Assembly (NCBI GenBank): GCA_017558775.1
Contig: JAFYTP010000028.1
Span: 1-48,650, forward strand
DNA from: Bacteroidales bacterium
Lineage (GTDB): Bacteria > Bacteroidota > Bacteroidia > Bacteroidales > UBA932
Length of the DNA stretch: 48,650 bases
Reading direction: 5' to 3'
In this document: positions 23,100-31,713 of the stretch, in pieces
Layout of the letters: every line of letters begins with the position of its first letter
Numbering within the stretch: the stretch's first letter is position 1
Translations under genes and position numbers: made by a program
Notes under the pieces: generated by a model
Told to the model about the DNA's origin: nothing
Seen by the model: only the letters and a program-made list of their open reading frames with translations
The model's database searches: none

Positions 23100-24068
23100 C
23101 TAGAAGAGCTTCCCGTTGTTGAACTTGCTGCGCAATCCGGCGAGCTCGTCGTCGGTGGCGGGGCGGTTGAGGGCCTGCTTCCTTTCGCTCTGGAATTGCT
23201 GCTTGAGGCGGGCGAACTGCTGTTTGGTATCCAGCGTGAAGTCGCCGTTCTCGATCCAAGCGAAGTAGGAGGGCTCGCTTTCCCAGATGTCCCGGGCCGT
23301 GCGGCCCTTGTGCTTGCCGAAGCTGATGGTGGGCTCGCCGTCGTCATTGTAGATGAGGCGGCCGGCGAAGTCCACGAAGCGGGCGCGGGCGCCGATCTTG
23401 GCGAGGGCGTCGACATCATTCTTCAGCACTTCCTGCTGGTACTCGGAGGGCTCGCTGTAGCGGTCAAGCTGTGCCTTGAGCACCTCGTAGGTGGCGATGG
23501 TGTCGGCCTCGGCCGTGTGCGCGTTCTCGAAGTCCTTGCCGCCGCAATAGAAACGGTAGGCGGCCTTCAAGTTTCGGGGTTCCATGTGGTGATAGATGTT
23601 CTGGACATCGACCATCTTGCTTTCGTGGAGGTCGAACTTGTCGATGCGGGCGAGCATCTCGGCGGCTTTTTCGCGGGCCTTCGGATCCGCCATCCGGGTG
23701 TGGCAATAGTCGCGGACGCGCTCGATTTCCTCCGCGAGGAGGGGAAGGTCGAACTTCGTGGAATTGAAGCCGGCGAGGTCGCTGCCTTCCAGCCACTCGG
23801 CCACCTCCGGGAGCACCTCGATGAACTTGGGACAGTTCACGAGGTCCTCATCCTTCACGCCGTTCACTTCCGAGGCGCTCGGGTTGATGGGGATGACGCG
23901 ATGGTTGCGGTAGTCCCAGGGCTTGATCTTCCAGGTCTTGACGAGGGGCTCGCCGCCTTCTGGCATCACCTTCACGAAACTCAGTTCGATGATGCCGTCC
24001 GTGGCAATATTAAGGCCGGTGCTCTCGATGTCGAAGAAGAGCAGCGGCCTTGTAAGTTTCAGTTCCAT
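23100..24068 (-). CDS. DnaQ-like 3'-5' exonuclease
   Basis: 322 residues. A DEDDh exonuclease: motif I FFDIESTGL (about residues 12-20), motif II NSTKFDLPLLAEE (about 101) and motif III HTAEADTIATYEVL (about 180). The C-terminal 110 residues (GEPTISFGKHKGRTARDIWESEPSYFAWI) are a separate small domain seen in exonuclease-X-like proteins. It lies 6 nt after dnaN in the same operon, consistent with a repair or proofreading role alongside the sliding clamp. It is not clearly the polymerase III epsilon subunit. Confidence 0.88.
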   Translation of the reverse strand: MELKLTRPLLFFDIESTGLNIATDGIIELSFVKVMPEGGEPLVKTWKIKPWDYRNHRVIPINPSASEVNGVKDEDLVNCPKFIEVLPEVAEWLEGSDLAGFNSTKFDLPLLAEEIERVRDYCHTRMADPKAREKAAEMLARIDKFDLHESKMVDVQNIYHHMEPRNLKAAYRFYCGGKDFENAHTAEADTIATYEVLKAQLDRYSEPSEYQQEVLKNDVDALAKIGARARFVDFAGRLIYNDDGEPTISFGKHKGRTARDIWESEPSYFAWIENGDFTLDTKQQFARLKQQFQSERKQALNRPATDDELAGLRSKFNNGKLF

Positions 24069-24074
24069 AAGCTG

Positions 24075-25196
24075 TTATGAAATCATGATCGGCATCAGGA
24101 TACCGCAGATCTTCTCGCTTTCGGCCTCTTCCTCGGCGGGGAGGATGAGGGCGGCGCGGCGGGCGTCGGCGAACTTGATGACCACGCCGTTGCAGCCCAT
24201 GTTGGAGAGGATTTCCGTCAGGAAGGTGGACTTGAAGCCGATGGTGAGTTCGTCACCGGCATAGTCGCAGGAAATCTTCTCGTAGGCGGCGAGGGCGAAG
24301 CCCAGATCCTGCGCGGACACTTCCAGCTGGCCTTCCTTGAGGGTGAACTTGATGTGGTTCGACGCCTTGTTGGAGCACACGGCCACGCGGCGGACGGTGT
24401 TCAGCAGGAGGGTGCGGTCGATCTTGAGGACATTGGCGTTGTTCTGCGGGATGACGTCGCGGTATTTCGGGTACTTGCCCACGACCAGGCGGCAGATCAT
24501 CGTGGTGCCGCCGAAGCGGAACTGGGCGGAGCTGCCGTCGAACTCGATCTCCACGTTCTCGACGTCCTTGCCGAGGATGCCGCGGAGCACGTTCGCGGGC
24601 TTCTTGTGCAGGATGAAGGAGGCCTTCTCCGCAGCTTTCACGTCCGTGGTGGTATAGCAGATGAGCTTGTGCGAGTCGGAGGCGACGAGGGTGGTGGAGG
24701 CGGTGTCGATGTCGAAGAAGATACCGTTCATCGCGGGACGGATCTCGTCGTCCGCTGTGGCGTAGACGGTGCCCTGGATGCCTTCCACGAGGCTCGCGGC
24801 CGGGAAAACGACCTTCTGCGCGTCCTCGCCGGTTCCCTTGATCTCCGGATAGTCGTCGGCCGGGAAGTAGGGGAGGACGGAGTTACCGCTGGCCCAGCTG
24901 CACTCGAAAGAGCTGTCGTTGACGGTGCGGATGCGGACCGGCTGGTCCGGGAGCTCCTTCAGCAGGTCGATCATGTGACGGGCCGGCACGGCGATGCTGC
25001 CTCCTTCCTCGGCGCCCTCCACCTCGATGGTGGTGCGGAGCGTGAGTTCGGAGTCCGACGCGGTCACTTCGAGCTTGTTGTCCTTCAGCACGAACAGGAA
25101 GTTCTCGAGGATCGGAAGGGCGGACTTGGAAGGGATGGCCTTCGAGACGTCCAGAAGCCCCTTCAGCAGGTCGTTACTGGAAATGTTCAGTTTCAT
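24075..25196 (-). CDS. dnaN: DNA polymerase III beta subunit (sliding clamp)
   Basis: 373 residues, full length for the family. Three similar domains are visible (KLNISSNDLLKGLLDVSKAIPSK start, GSIAVPARHMIDLLKELPD, LRGILGKDVENVEI, GYADELTIGF-like end). The clamp tethers polymerase III and repair enzymes to DNA. The C-terminal end ICGILMPIMIS corresponds to the usual YVVMPMRL-like tail. It is not next to dnaA or recF, and instead heads an operon with a DnaQ-like exonuclease. A promoter octamer lies 61 nt upstream with a hairpin in the leader. Confidence 0.95.
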   Translation of the reverse strand: MKLNISSNDLLKGLLDVSKAIPSKSALPILENFLFVLKDNKLEVTASDSELTLRTTIEVEGAEEGGSIAVPARHMIDLLKELPDQPVRIRTVNDSSFECSWASGNSVLPYFPADDYPEIKGTGEDAQKVVFPAASLVEGIQGTVYATADDEIRPAMNGIFFDIDTASTTLVASDSHKLICYTTTDVKAAEKASFILHKKPANVLRGILGKDVENVEIEFDGSSAQFRFGGTTMICRLVVGKYPKYRDVIPQNNANVLKIDRTLLLNTVRRVAVCSNKASNHIKFTLKEGQLEVSAQDLGFALAAYEKISCDYAGDELTIGFKSTFLTEILSNMGCNGVVIKFADARRAALILPAEEEAESEKICGILMPIMIS

Positions 25197-25229
25197 ATCT
25201 TGCGTTATTTTTTATGTTTCGAATCGAAA

Positions 25230-25264
25230 AGCGGCTTGTTGGGGCCGCTCAACTGACAAATATA
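25230..25264 (-). promoter_or_regulatory. dnaN -7 element and leader stem-loop
   Basis: TATATTTG on the minus strand (25264-25257). About 10 nt downstream is the perfect 6-bp stem AGCGGC/GCCGCT (25249-25230) with an 8-nt loop, followed by only four T residues, in a predicted leader of about 56 nt. This is the longest leader among the promoters recognised in the window. Confidence 0.5.
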
Positions 25265-25329
25265 ACAAAATTCTCGCAAATGGCATAAAAGTTGAGATTT
25301 TTACTCCGGCAAAATAAACTGTGTACTAT

Positions 25330-26796
25330 ATGAAAAAAGGATTTTTGACCGTTCTGCTTTCCGTCCTCGCCGGCGGACTGACCGCCTATGGTGTCGTGAA
25401 AGCCAATGAAAAGAACCTCAGCCCCGTCCGTGTCACGGGCGAGAATGGCAATGTGGAGTATCGTACTGTCAATCTGGCAGATTCCGACTATCCCGATTTC
25501 ACCTATGCCGCCGAAACCGCCGTCCAGACGGTCGTCTATGTGGAAGTGACCGTCCAGCAGCAGGCCCGTTCCCGGGGCTATGACCTGGAGGAGTTGTTCG
25601 GCTTCCCCTTTGGCTTCGGTTTCGGTGACGGTTATGGCCAGCAGCCCCAGTCCCGCGAGGCGAAGGGCAGCGGCTCCGGTGTCATCATCCGGCCCGACGG
25701 CTACATCGTCACCAACAACCACGTGGTGAGCGGCGCGACCAAGATTTCCGTCACCCTGAACGACAACCGGCAGTTTGACGCCACCGTCGTCGGCACCGAT
25801 CCCGCCACGGATGTCGCCATCATCAAGATCGACGCGGACAACCTCCCGGCCCTCCCGCTCGGCGACAGCGACCAGCTCCGCCTGGGCGAGTGGGTGCTCG
25901 CCATCGGCTCCCCGCTCGGCCAGCAGCTCCGCAGTACCATCACCGCCGGTATCGTCTCCGCCAAGGGACGTTCGATGCCAGACGGCAGCGGTGAGTTCAA
26001 GATCGAATCCTTCATCCAGACCGATGCGGCCGTGAACCCCGGCAACTCCGGCGGCGCCCTCGTCAACAAGCGGGGCGAGCTGGTGGGCATCAATACCGCC
26101 ATCGTCTCCCAGACCGGCTCCTACACCGGCTATTCCTTCGCCGTTCCGGTGAACATCGTCAAGCGTGTCGCCGCCGACCTGATCGACTTCGGCTCCGTCA
26201 AGCGCGCCGTGCTCGGCATCACGATGCAGCCCATTGATAAAAAAATTCAAGAAGAATTGAAACTTAATTCCCTGAACGGCGTATATATAGTTGAGGTTTC
26301 GAAGGGAAGCGCCGCGGAGGAAGCCGGCTTGAAGCAGGGCGATGTGATTATCGCCATCGATGGCCAGCGGGTTACGGACGGTGCCTCCGTCCAGGAAAAG
26401 GTGAACAATTACCATCCTGGCGACAAGGCCGTTATAACCTATATCCGTGACGGAAAGGAACTCACGACCGATGTAACATTCCATGCCGCCGGCACCCAGA
26501 CCGGTGAGACGGATGTGGATGGTTCCGTGGCCTTCTATGGCGCCCGCCTGAAGGCGCTCTCCGCCGATGAACTGAAGGCGATGGGCCTGCGTTCCGGCGT
26601 GAAGATCGTCTCCGTGGGCCAGGGCAAGATGGCCGAGGCCGGCGCTACCAGCGGTTCCATCATCCTGTACGTGAATGATGAGCCTGTTTCGAAACCCGAA
26701 GATGTGATCGCCAAGGCGAAGAAGGCCCAGCGCGGTATCTACATCGAAGGTGTGGATGCGAACGGTAAATCCTTCTATTTCGGCTTTGGCAAGTAG
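25330..26796 (+). CDS. HtrA/DegP-family periplasmic serine protease
   Basis: 488 residues from ATG 25330 (MKKGFLTVLLSVLAGG). An N-terminal signal or anchor segment precedes a trypsin-like domain with the triad His in TNNHVVSGA (about 130), Asp in ATDVAII (about 160) and Ser in NPGNSGGALVN (about 240). Two PDZ domains follow (about residues 300-390 and 400-488; GVYIVEVSKGSAAEEAGLKQGD is the first). The linker is Gln/Tyr/Gly-rich (GFGFGDGYGQQPQSRE). It degrades or refolds misfolded envelope proteins. It ends in a terminator before rpoD. Confidence 0.93.
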   Translation: MKKGFLTVLLSVLAGGLTAYGVVKANEKNLSPVRVTGENGNVEYRTVNLADSDYPDFTYAAETAVQTVVYVEVTVQQQARSRGYDLEELFGFPFGFGFGDGYGQQPQSREAKGSGSGVIIRPDGYIVTNNHVVSGATKISVTLNDNRQFDATVVGTDPATDVAIIKIDADNLPALPLGDSDQLRLGEWVLAIGSPLGQQLRSTITAGIVSAKGRSMPDGSGEFKIESFIQTDAAVNPGNSGGALVNKRGELVGINTAIVSQTGSYTGYSFAVPVNIVKRVAADLIDFGSVKRAVLGITMQPIDKKIQEELKLNSLNGVYIVEVSKGSAAEEAGLKQGDVIIAIDGQRVTDGASVQEKVNNYHPGDKAVITYIRDGKELTTDVTFHAAGTQTGETDVDGSVAFYGARLKALSADELKAMGLRSGVKIVSVGQGKMAEAGATSGSIILYVNDEPVSKPEDVIAKAKKAQRGIYIEGVDANGKSFYFGFGK

Positions 26797-26824
26797 GAAC
26801 TGCCAAAGGCCTGAAATTACCTAT

Positions 26825-26860
26825 TACGGTCAGTTCCATGTGGGCTGACCGTATTTTATT
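26825..26860 (+). terminator. Rho-independent terminator after htrA
   Basis: Perfect 9-bp stem TACGGTCAG/CTGACCGTA (26825-26833 with 26845-26853), 11-nt loop, then TTTTATT. It ends about 10 nt before the rpoD ATG, so rpoD needs its own promoter or read-through; no TAnnTTTG is visible in this gap. Confidence 0.85.
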
Positions 26861-26869
26861 GTATTATAG

Positions 26870-27730
26870 ATGAGACAGTTAAAGATTACAAAATCCATCA
26901 CCAACCGCGAGAGCGCGTCCCTGGACAAGTACCTCCAGGAGATCGGCAGGGAAGAGTTGGTGACGCCGGAAGAGGAAGTGGAACTCGCGCAGCGCATCCG
27001 CAAGGGCGACCCCATCGCCCTGGAGAAACTCACCCGGGCGAACCTGCGTTTCGTGGTTTCCGTGGCGAAACAGTACCAGAACCAGGGCCTCAGCCTTCCT
27101 GACCTGATCAACGAGGGCAACCTGGGCCTGATCAAGGCCGCCGAGAAGTTCGACGAGACCCGCGGCTTCAAGTTCATCTCCTACGCCGTGTGGTGGATCC
27201 GTCAGAGCATCCTCCAGGCGCTGGCCGAGCAGAGCCGTATCGTGCGTCTGCCGCTGAACCAGGTGGGTTCCCTGAACAAGATCAACAAGGCCCTCTCCAA
27301 GTTCGAGCAGGAGTACGAGCGCCAGCCTTCCAACGAGGAACTGTCCGAAATGATCGACGTCCCCAAGGACAAGATTTCCGATACCCTCCGCGTGAGCGGC
27401 CGCCACGTCTCCGTGGACGCTCCTTTCGTGGAAGGCGAGGACAACAGCCTGCTTGACGTGCTGCCCAATGACGACTCCCCGATGGCCGACCGCGGCCTCG
27501 TGAACGAGTCCCTCAATACCGAGATCGAACGCGCCCTCTCCACCCTGACCGACCGCGAGCGCGAAATCGTGAAGTCTTTCTTCGGCATCGGTTGCCAGGA
27601 AATGACGCTCGAGGAGATCGGCGAGCGCTTCGGCCTTACCCGTGAGCGTGTCCGCCAGATCAAGGAGAAGGCCATCCGCCGTCTCAAGAGCCCGTCCCGC
27701 AGCAAACTTCTCAAGGGCTATCTCGGTTAA
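26870..27730 (+). CDS. rpoD: Primary sigma factor, Bacteroidota short RpoD type
   Basis: 286 residues, about the length of the Bacteroidota housekeeping sigma and far shorter than E. coli sigma70 because region 1.1 and the non-conserved region are absent. Region 1.2 is [25 protein letters not shown], region 2 is [20 protein letters not shown] and [19 protein letters not shown], region 3 is [12 protein letters not shown], and region 4 is the helix-turn-helix [24 protein letters not shown]. It should direct recognition of the TAnnTTTG promoters found throughout the window. argS starts 6 nt after its stop. Confidence 0.96.
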   Translation: MRQLKITKSITNRESASLDKYLQEIGREELVTPEEEVELAQRIRKGDPIALEKLTRANLRFVVSVAKQYQNQGLSLPDLINEGNLGLIKAAEKFDETRGFKFISYAVWWIRQSILQALAEQSRIVRLPLNQVGSLNKINKALSKFEQEYERQPSNEELSEMIDVPKDKISDTLRVSGRHVSVDAPFVEGEDNSLLDVLPNDDSPMADRGLVNESLNTEIERALSTLTDREREIVKSFFGIGCQEMTLEEIGERFGLTRERVRQIKEKAIRRLKSPSRSKLLKGYLG

Positions 27731-27736
27731 AGAAAA

Positions 27737-29521
27737 ATGATGACACCGGAAAAATTCATCCAGGGCAAGGCGTCCGAAGCGATCCAGGCCCTGTACGGGG
27801 CTGCGGTCCCGTCGGAGACCCTCCAGGTCGCCGTTACGCGCAAGGAATTCGAGGGCGACTACACCCTCGTCACCTTCCCTCTTCTGAAAATCACCCACAG
27901 CGCCCCTGACGCGACGGGTAACGCTATCGGACAGTGGCTCGTGGACAATGTCCCCGAGATCGCTGCCTACAACTCCGTGAAAGGATTCCTGAACCTGTCC
28001 TTCTCCGCCGTCTATTGGGACGAGACCTTCGCCGAAATCGCCGCGGACGAGGACTTCGGACAACTTCCTTCCACCGGCAAGCGCATTATGGTCGAGTTTT
28101 CCTCGCCCAACACCAACAAGCCCCTCCACCTGGGCCATATCCGCAACAACCTCCTCGGTGACAGCGTGTCCCGCCTGCTGAAGGCGTGCGGCAACGAGGT
28201 CATCAAGTCCACCATCGTCAACGACCGCGGCGTCCACATCTGCAAGTCCATGCTGGCCTGGCAGAAGGAGTTCCAGGGCAAGACCCCGGAATCCACCGGC
28301 ATCAAGGGCGACCACCTCGTGGGCGACTGCTACGTGGCCTTCGACAAGATGTACAAGGCCGAGGTCAAGCAGCTGATGGAGCAGGGGATGTCCGAGGACG
28401 AGGCCAAGAAGGCCGCCCCTTCCCTGAAGGAGGCCCACGAGATGCTCGTCAAGTGGGAGCAGGAGGATCCGGACGTCCGCGCCCTCTGGTCGATGATGAA
28501 CGGCTGGGTGTACGCCGGTTTCGATGAGACCTACGCCGCCCTCGGCATCACCTTCGACCAGGTGGACCACGAGTCCGAGACCTATCTTCTCGGCAAGGAA
28601 CTGGTCCAGAAGGGCCTGGACGAAGGCGTGTTCGTGCGCGAGGCCGACGGCTCCGTGTGGTGCGACCTCACGGCCGACGGTCTGGATCGCAAGCTGGTCC
28701 TCCGCGGCGACGGCACCTCCGTGTATATCACCCAGGACCTCGGCACCGCCGAGCGCCGTTTCGCGAACTTCAACCTGGATTCCCACGTGTATGTGGTGGG
28801 CAATGAGCAGGACTATCATTTCCAGGTCCTGAAGCTCATCCTGAAGAAGCTGGGCTTCGACTGGGCGGACCAGATCTACCACCTCTCCTACGGTATGGTG
28901 GAGCTCCCGGAAGGCAAGATGAAGTCCCGCGAGGGCACCGTCGTCGATGCCGACGACCTCATCCAGAGCATGTACGAGGAGGCGAAGAAGACCTCCGAGG
29001 AAAGCGGCAAGCTCGCCGACCTCAGCGACGAGGAGAAGGAGAAGCTGTACCACGTCATCGGCCTGGGCGCCCTGAAGTATTTCATCATCAAGGTCGATCC
29101 CAAGAAGACGATGCTCTTCAATCCGAAGGAATCCATCGACTTCAACGGCAACACCGGTCCTTTCATCCAGTACACGCACGCCCGCATCTGCTCGATCCTG
29201 CGCAAGGCAACGGTGGAATTCGGCCCGGCCGACATTACCACCGAGCTCGTTCCTTCCGCGAAGGAGATCCGGCTCATCAAGCTGCTGGGCACGTTCCCGG
29301 CCAAGGTGGCCGAGGCCGGCGCGGCCCTCAGCCCTGCGGTCATCGCGAACTATGCGTACGACCTGGCGAAGGAGTTCAACCAGTATTACCACGATACCCC
29401 GATCCTCCGCGAGGAGAACCAGGGTATCCTGAAGTTCCGGTTGGAACTGATTTCCGTGATGGCCCGCACGCTGCGCTGCGCGATGGGCATCCTGGGCATT
29501 GGTCTGCCCGAGCGGATGTAG
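27737..29521 (+). CDS. argS: Arginyl-tRNA synthetase
   Basis: 594 residues. Class I synthetase charging tRNA-Arg. Visible features are the N-terminal tRNA-contact domain, the HIGH motif as HLGHIRNN after FSSPNTNKPL (about residues 128-145), the KMSK-type loop as GKMKSREGTVVDADD, and a C-terminal DALR domain ending in TLRCAMGILGIGLPERM. It is preceded by rpoD with a 6-nt gap and converges on the GH89 gene with a 1-nt gap and no terminator between. Confidence 0.96.
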   Translation: MMTPEKFIQGKASEAIQALYGAAVPSETLQVAVTRKEFEGDYTLVTFPLLKITHSAPDATGNAIGQWLVDNVPEIAAYNSVKGFLNLSFSAVYWDETFAEIAADEDFGQLPSTGKRIMVEFSSPNTNKPLHLGHIRNNLLGDSVSRLLKACGNEVIKSTIVNDRGVHICKSMLAWQKEFQGKTPESTGIKGDHLVGDCYVAFDKMYKAEVKQLMEQGMSEDEAKKAAPSLKEAHEMLVKWEQEDPDVRALWSMMNGWVYAGFDETYAALGITFDQVDHESETYLLGKELVQKGLDEGVFVREADGSVWCDLTADGLDRKLVLRGDGTSVYITQDLGTAERRFANFNLDSHVYVVGNEQDYHFQVLKLILKKLGFDWADQIYHLSYGMVELPEGKMKSREGTVVDADDLIQSMYEEAKKTSEESGKLADLSDEEKEKLYHVIGLGALKYFIIKVDPKKTMLFNPKESIDFNGNTGPFIQYTHARICSILRKATVEFGPADITTELVPSAKEIRLIKLLGTFPAKVAEAGAALSPAVIANYAYDLAKEFNQYYHDTPILREENQGILKFRLELISVMARTLRCAMGILGIGLPERM

Positions 29522-29522
29522 G

Positions 29523-31709
29523 TTAAATCCCTTCCAGCACTTTACGGACGGCGGCCTTCGGGTCGCCGTTCGGCGTTGATGCGAAGGTGCCCGGCCGCTC
29601 CTTCCACCACTGGTATTCGAAGTCCTTCAAGGCGTCGAGGAGGCCTTCCTCGTCGAATTCGACCTCGGCGTCCAGGGCGGCATCGACAGCGTCCAGGAAC
29701 ATCTTCCAGCGGGGTTTGTAGTAGGAACTGACGAGACCGGCCCAGGTGCGGTTCGCATAGTCGGTGAGGATGTTGCCGCGGTCGCCCCAGGTGGTGAGGA
29801 GGTTGCGGGCGTTGGACTCATAGTAGTCGGCCTCTTCCGGGGTGGCGCCCCAGGCGCGGGCGTCGGCAATCCACTTGCCCACTAGGAAATAGGGGTGCGT
29901 GGACAGGAGTTCGTCCATCTTGTCGAAGATGTCCAGCAGGGCGGTTTTCTTCTCCACCATCGTCGCCCGATCACGCTTCTGATAGGCTTCCTTGTACTCG
30001 GCAAAGATGCTTTCGAAGCGGTTGGAGAGGAACTGGCGGGTGAGATTAACGAGGTCGAACTCGGAAGTCCCGGTGCGGCCGTTGGCTTCCAGCAGGAGCA
30101 GGATGGCCTCCATCAGCTTTTCGTTTTCGTAGGTGAAACGGACGCTGGAGTGGTAGGAGGTGGAGCGCCCGAAGGAAGGACGGAGGTTCATGATGGGGCT
30201 GTGTCCGGGAACGGAACGGTCCACGTAGATGTCGTTGAGGAGGATGTCCCACGCTTCGCGTCCCTGGCCGCAGACCTTGCCCAGGCGGCTGTCGGCGAGG
30301 GCTCGTCCGTAAAGGGAAAGTTTCTTGTGCTGCGGGATGTCCCAGGCCTTCTCGAAGATGAACTGGTACATGAACGGGTTGCAGTCGAAGCCTTCCAGGG
30401 TGGAACCAAGGCCCTTGAAGTTCGGGCCCGCCTCGGCGAAGGTGCTTTCGATGCGCTGGTCGATGTCCGCGAAGTTGCCGGCCAGGTAGGTGTTGCCGCC
30501 GAAGTTGCCCAGATAGCACCAGATGAACGGCACGCCGTAGTAGCTCTGCGTCTGACGCCAGACTTCCTGGCGCTCGCAGTAGTAGTCCAGCAGGAGGGAT
30601 TTCTCGGCGGGGTAGGAGGTGATGTACGGCTTGATGCGGTCCTGCGTCCAGTATTTGCGCTCGTTCCAGAACAGCCAGGTCATCTGCAGCCAGACGGCGT
30701 CCGGGTCGGCCGCCGCGAGGGACTCGTAGCACTGACGGCTCACGCGGGCGAGATAGTCGGGCTTCCAGCTCTTCGGAATCATCTCGTTGAAGAGGTCGAT
30801 GCCGTAGATGTGGTCGGAGCCGTAGATTTCGGTCTCCTTCTCGATGAATTTCTTCTGGATTTCGGGGAAGAGCGGGTCCATCGGGTCCAGGAAGTACGGA
30901 TAGTCTTCCAGGTCGAAGCCGGCCCAGTCGCTCATCCGCTCGATCTGCGCCTCCGGATAGATGCGGTTCAGTTCCGGCGGGACGTGTCCGGCGAAGGCGG
31001 GCAGGACGGGTTTCATGTTCAGTTCCCGCTCCCGGGCGACGATCTTCTTCTGGAGCTCCGCCTGGCCGTCCAGCCAGGATTTTGGCAGGGGAGAGCCCCA
31101 ATGGTCGATGTTCAGCATCCGGTGCCAGGGCAGGTGCGCCGGCCCGGTGAAGTAGGTCCGCACCTCTTCATCGGTCAGGCCCATTTCCGTCCAGATCTTG
31201 TACCAGATGGCCTCCTGCCCGGTGATGGCGAGCGGGAGATTGATGCCCTGCAGGGCCATCCAGTCGATGAAATGCTCCCATTCCTTCCACTGCCACCAGG
31301 GCATCGTGTAGCCGAAGGTGCAGTAGTTGAGGAAGAAGCGGTCTTCCACCCGGGCCCGGATCTCGACAGGCGCGGGCACCGGCGGGAGTTTCTTGGGAAG
31401 GTCGATCCGGTCCCAGGAGAACCACCCCACGTTCACGAGGCAGTAATACTTCAGGTAGTGGTTCAGGCCCACGGCCATCGAGTTGGCGTTGTTGCCTTCG
31501 ATGATGACGTGGGACTTCTCGGAGGAGAGGCGGAATACATCCGTGGTGTCGGTCTCCGACAGGCGGAACTCGATCTTGTTGGCGGTTCTCCCGAGCAGGC
31601 GGTGGGCCAGGGCCGACGCGGCCTCGATGTCGGGATGTTGGTCATGGGGAGCGCATCCGCAAACGGCCGCCAACGCGGTCGCCGCCAGGATGAGGACCAA
31701 GGGTTTCAT
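29523..31709 (-). CDS. GH89 alpha-N-acetylglucosaminidase, lipoprotein
   Basis: 728 residues. A signal peptide with lipobox (ALAAVCGCAP, Cys about 17-19) places it in the envelope. The GH89 pattern is visible: a small N-terminal alpha/beta domain (NNANSMAVGLNHYLKYYCLVNVGWFSWD), then FFLNYCTFGYTMPWWQWKEWEHFIDWMALQGINLPLAITGQEAIWYKIW, the TIM barrel with PVLPAFAGHVPPELNRIYPEA and ELNEMIPKSW-like acid-rich segments, and a C-terminal helical domain. It cleaves terminal alpha-linked GlcNAc, for example in mucin or heparan-like glycans. It follows the phosphohexomutase with a 4-nt gap; that link to sugar handling is inference. Confidence 0.93.
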   Translation of the reverse strand: MKPLVLILAATALAAVCGCAPHDQHPDIEAASALAHRLLGRTANKIEFRLSETDTTDVFRLSSEKSHVIIEGNNANSMAVGLNHYLKYYCLVNVGWFSWDRIDLPKKLPPVPAPVEIRARVEDRFFLNYCTFGYTMPWWQWKEWEHFIDWMALQGINLPLAITGQEAIWYKIWTEMGLTDEEVRTYFTGPAHLPWHRMLNIDHWGSPLPKSWLDGQAELQKKIVARERELNMKPVLPAFAGHVPPELNRIYPEAQIERMSDWAGFDLEDYPYFLDPMDPLFPEIQKKFIEKETEIYGSDHIYGIDLFNEMIPKSWKPDYLARVSRQCYESLAAADPDAVWLQMTWLFWNERKYWTQDRIKPYITSYPAEKSLLLDYYCERQEVWRQTQSYYGVPFIWCYLGNFGGNTYLAGNFADIDQRIESTFAEAGPNFKGLGSTLEGFDCNPFMYQFIFEKAWDIPQHKKLSLYGRALADSRLGKVCGQGREAWDILLNDIYVDRSVPGHSPIMNLRPSFGRSTSYHSSVRFTYENEKLMEAILLLLEANGRTGTSEFDLVNLTRQFLSNRFESIFAEYKEAYQKRDRATMVEKKTALLDIFDKMDELLSTHPYFLVGKWIADARAWGATPEEADYYESNARNLLTTWGDRGNILTDYANRTWAGLVSSYYKPRWKMFLDAVDAALDAEVEFDEEGLLDALKDFEYQWWKERPGTFASTPNGDPKAAVRKVLEGI

Positions 31710-31713
31710 AGGG

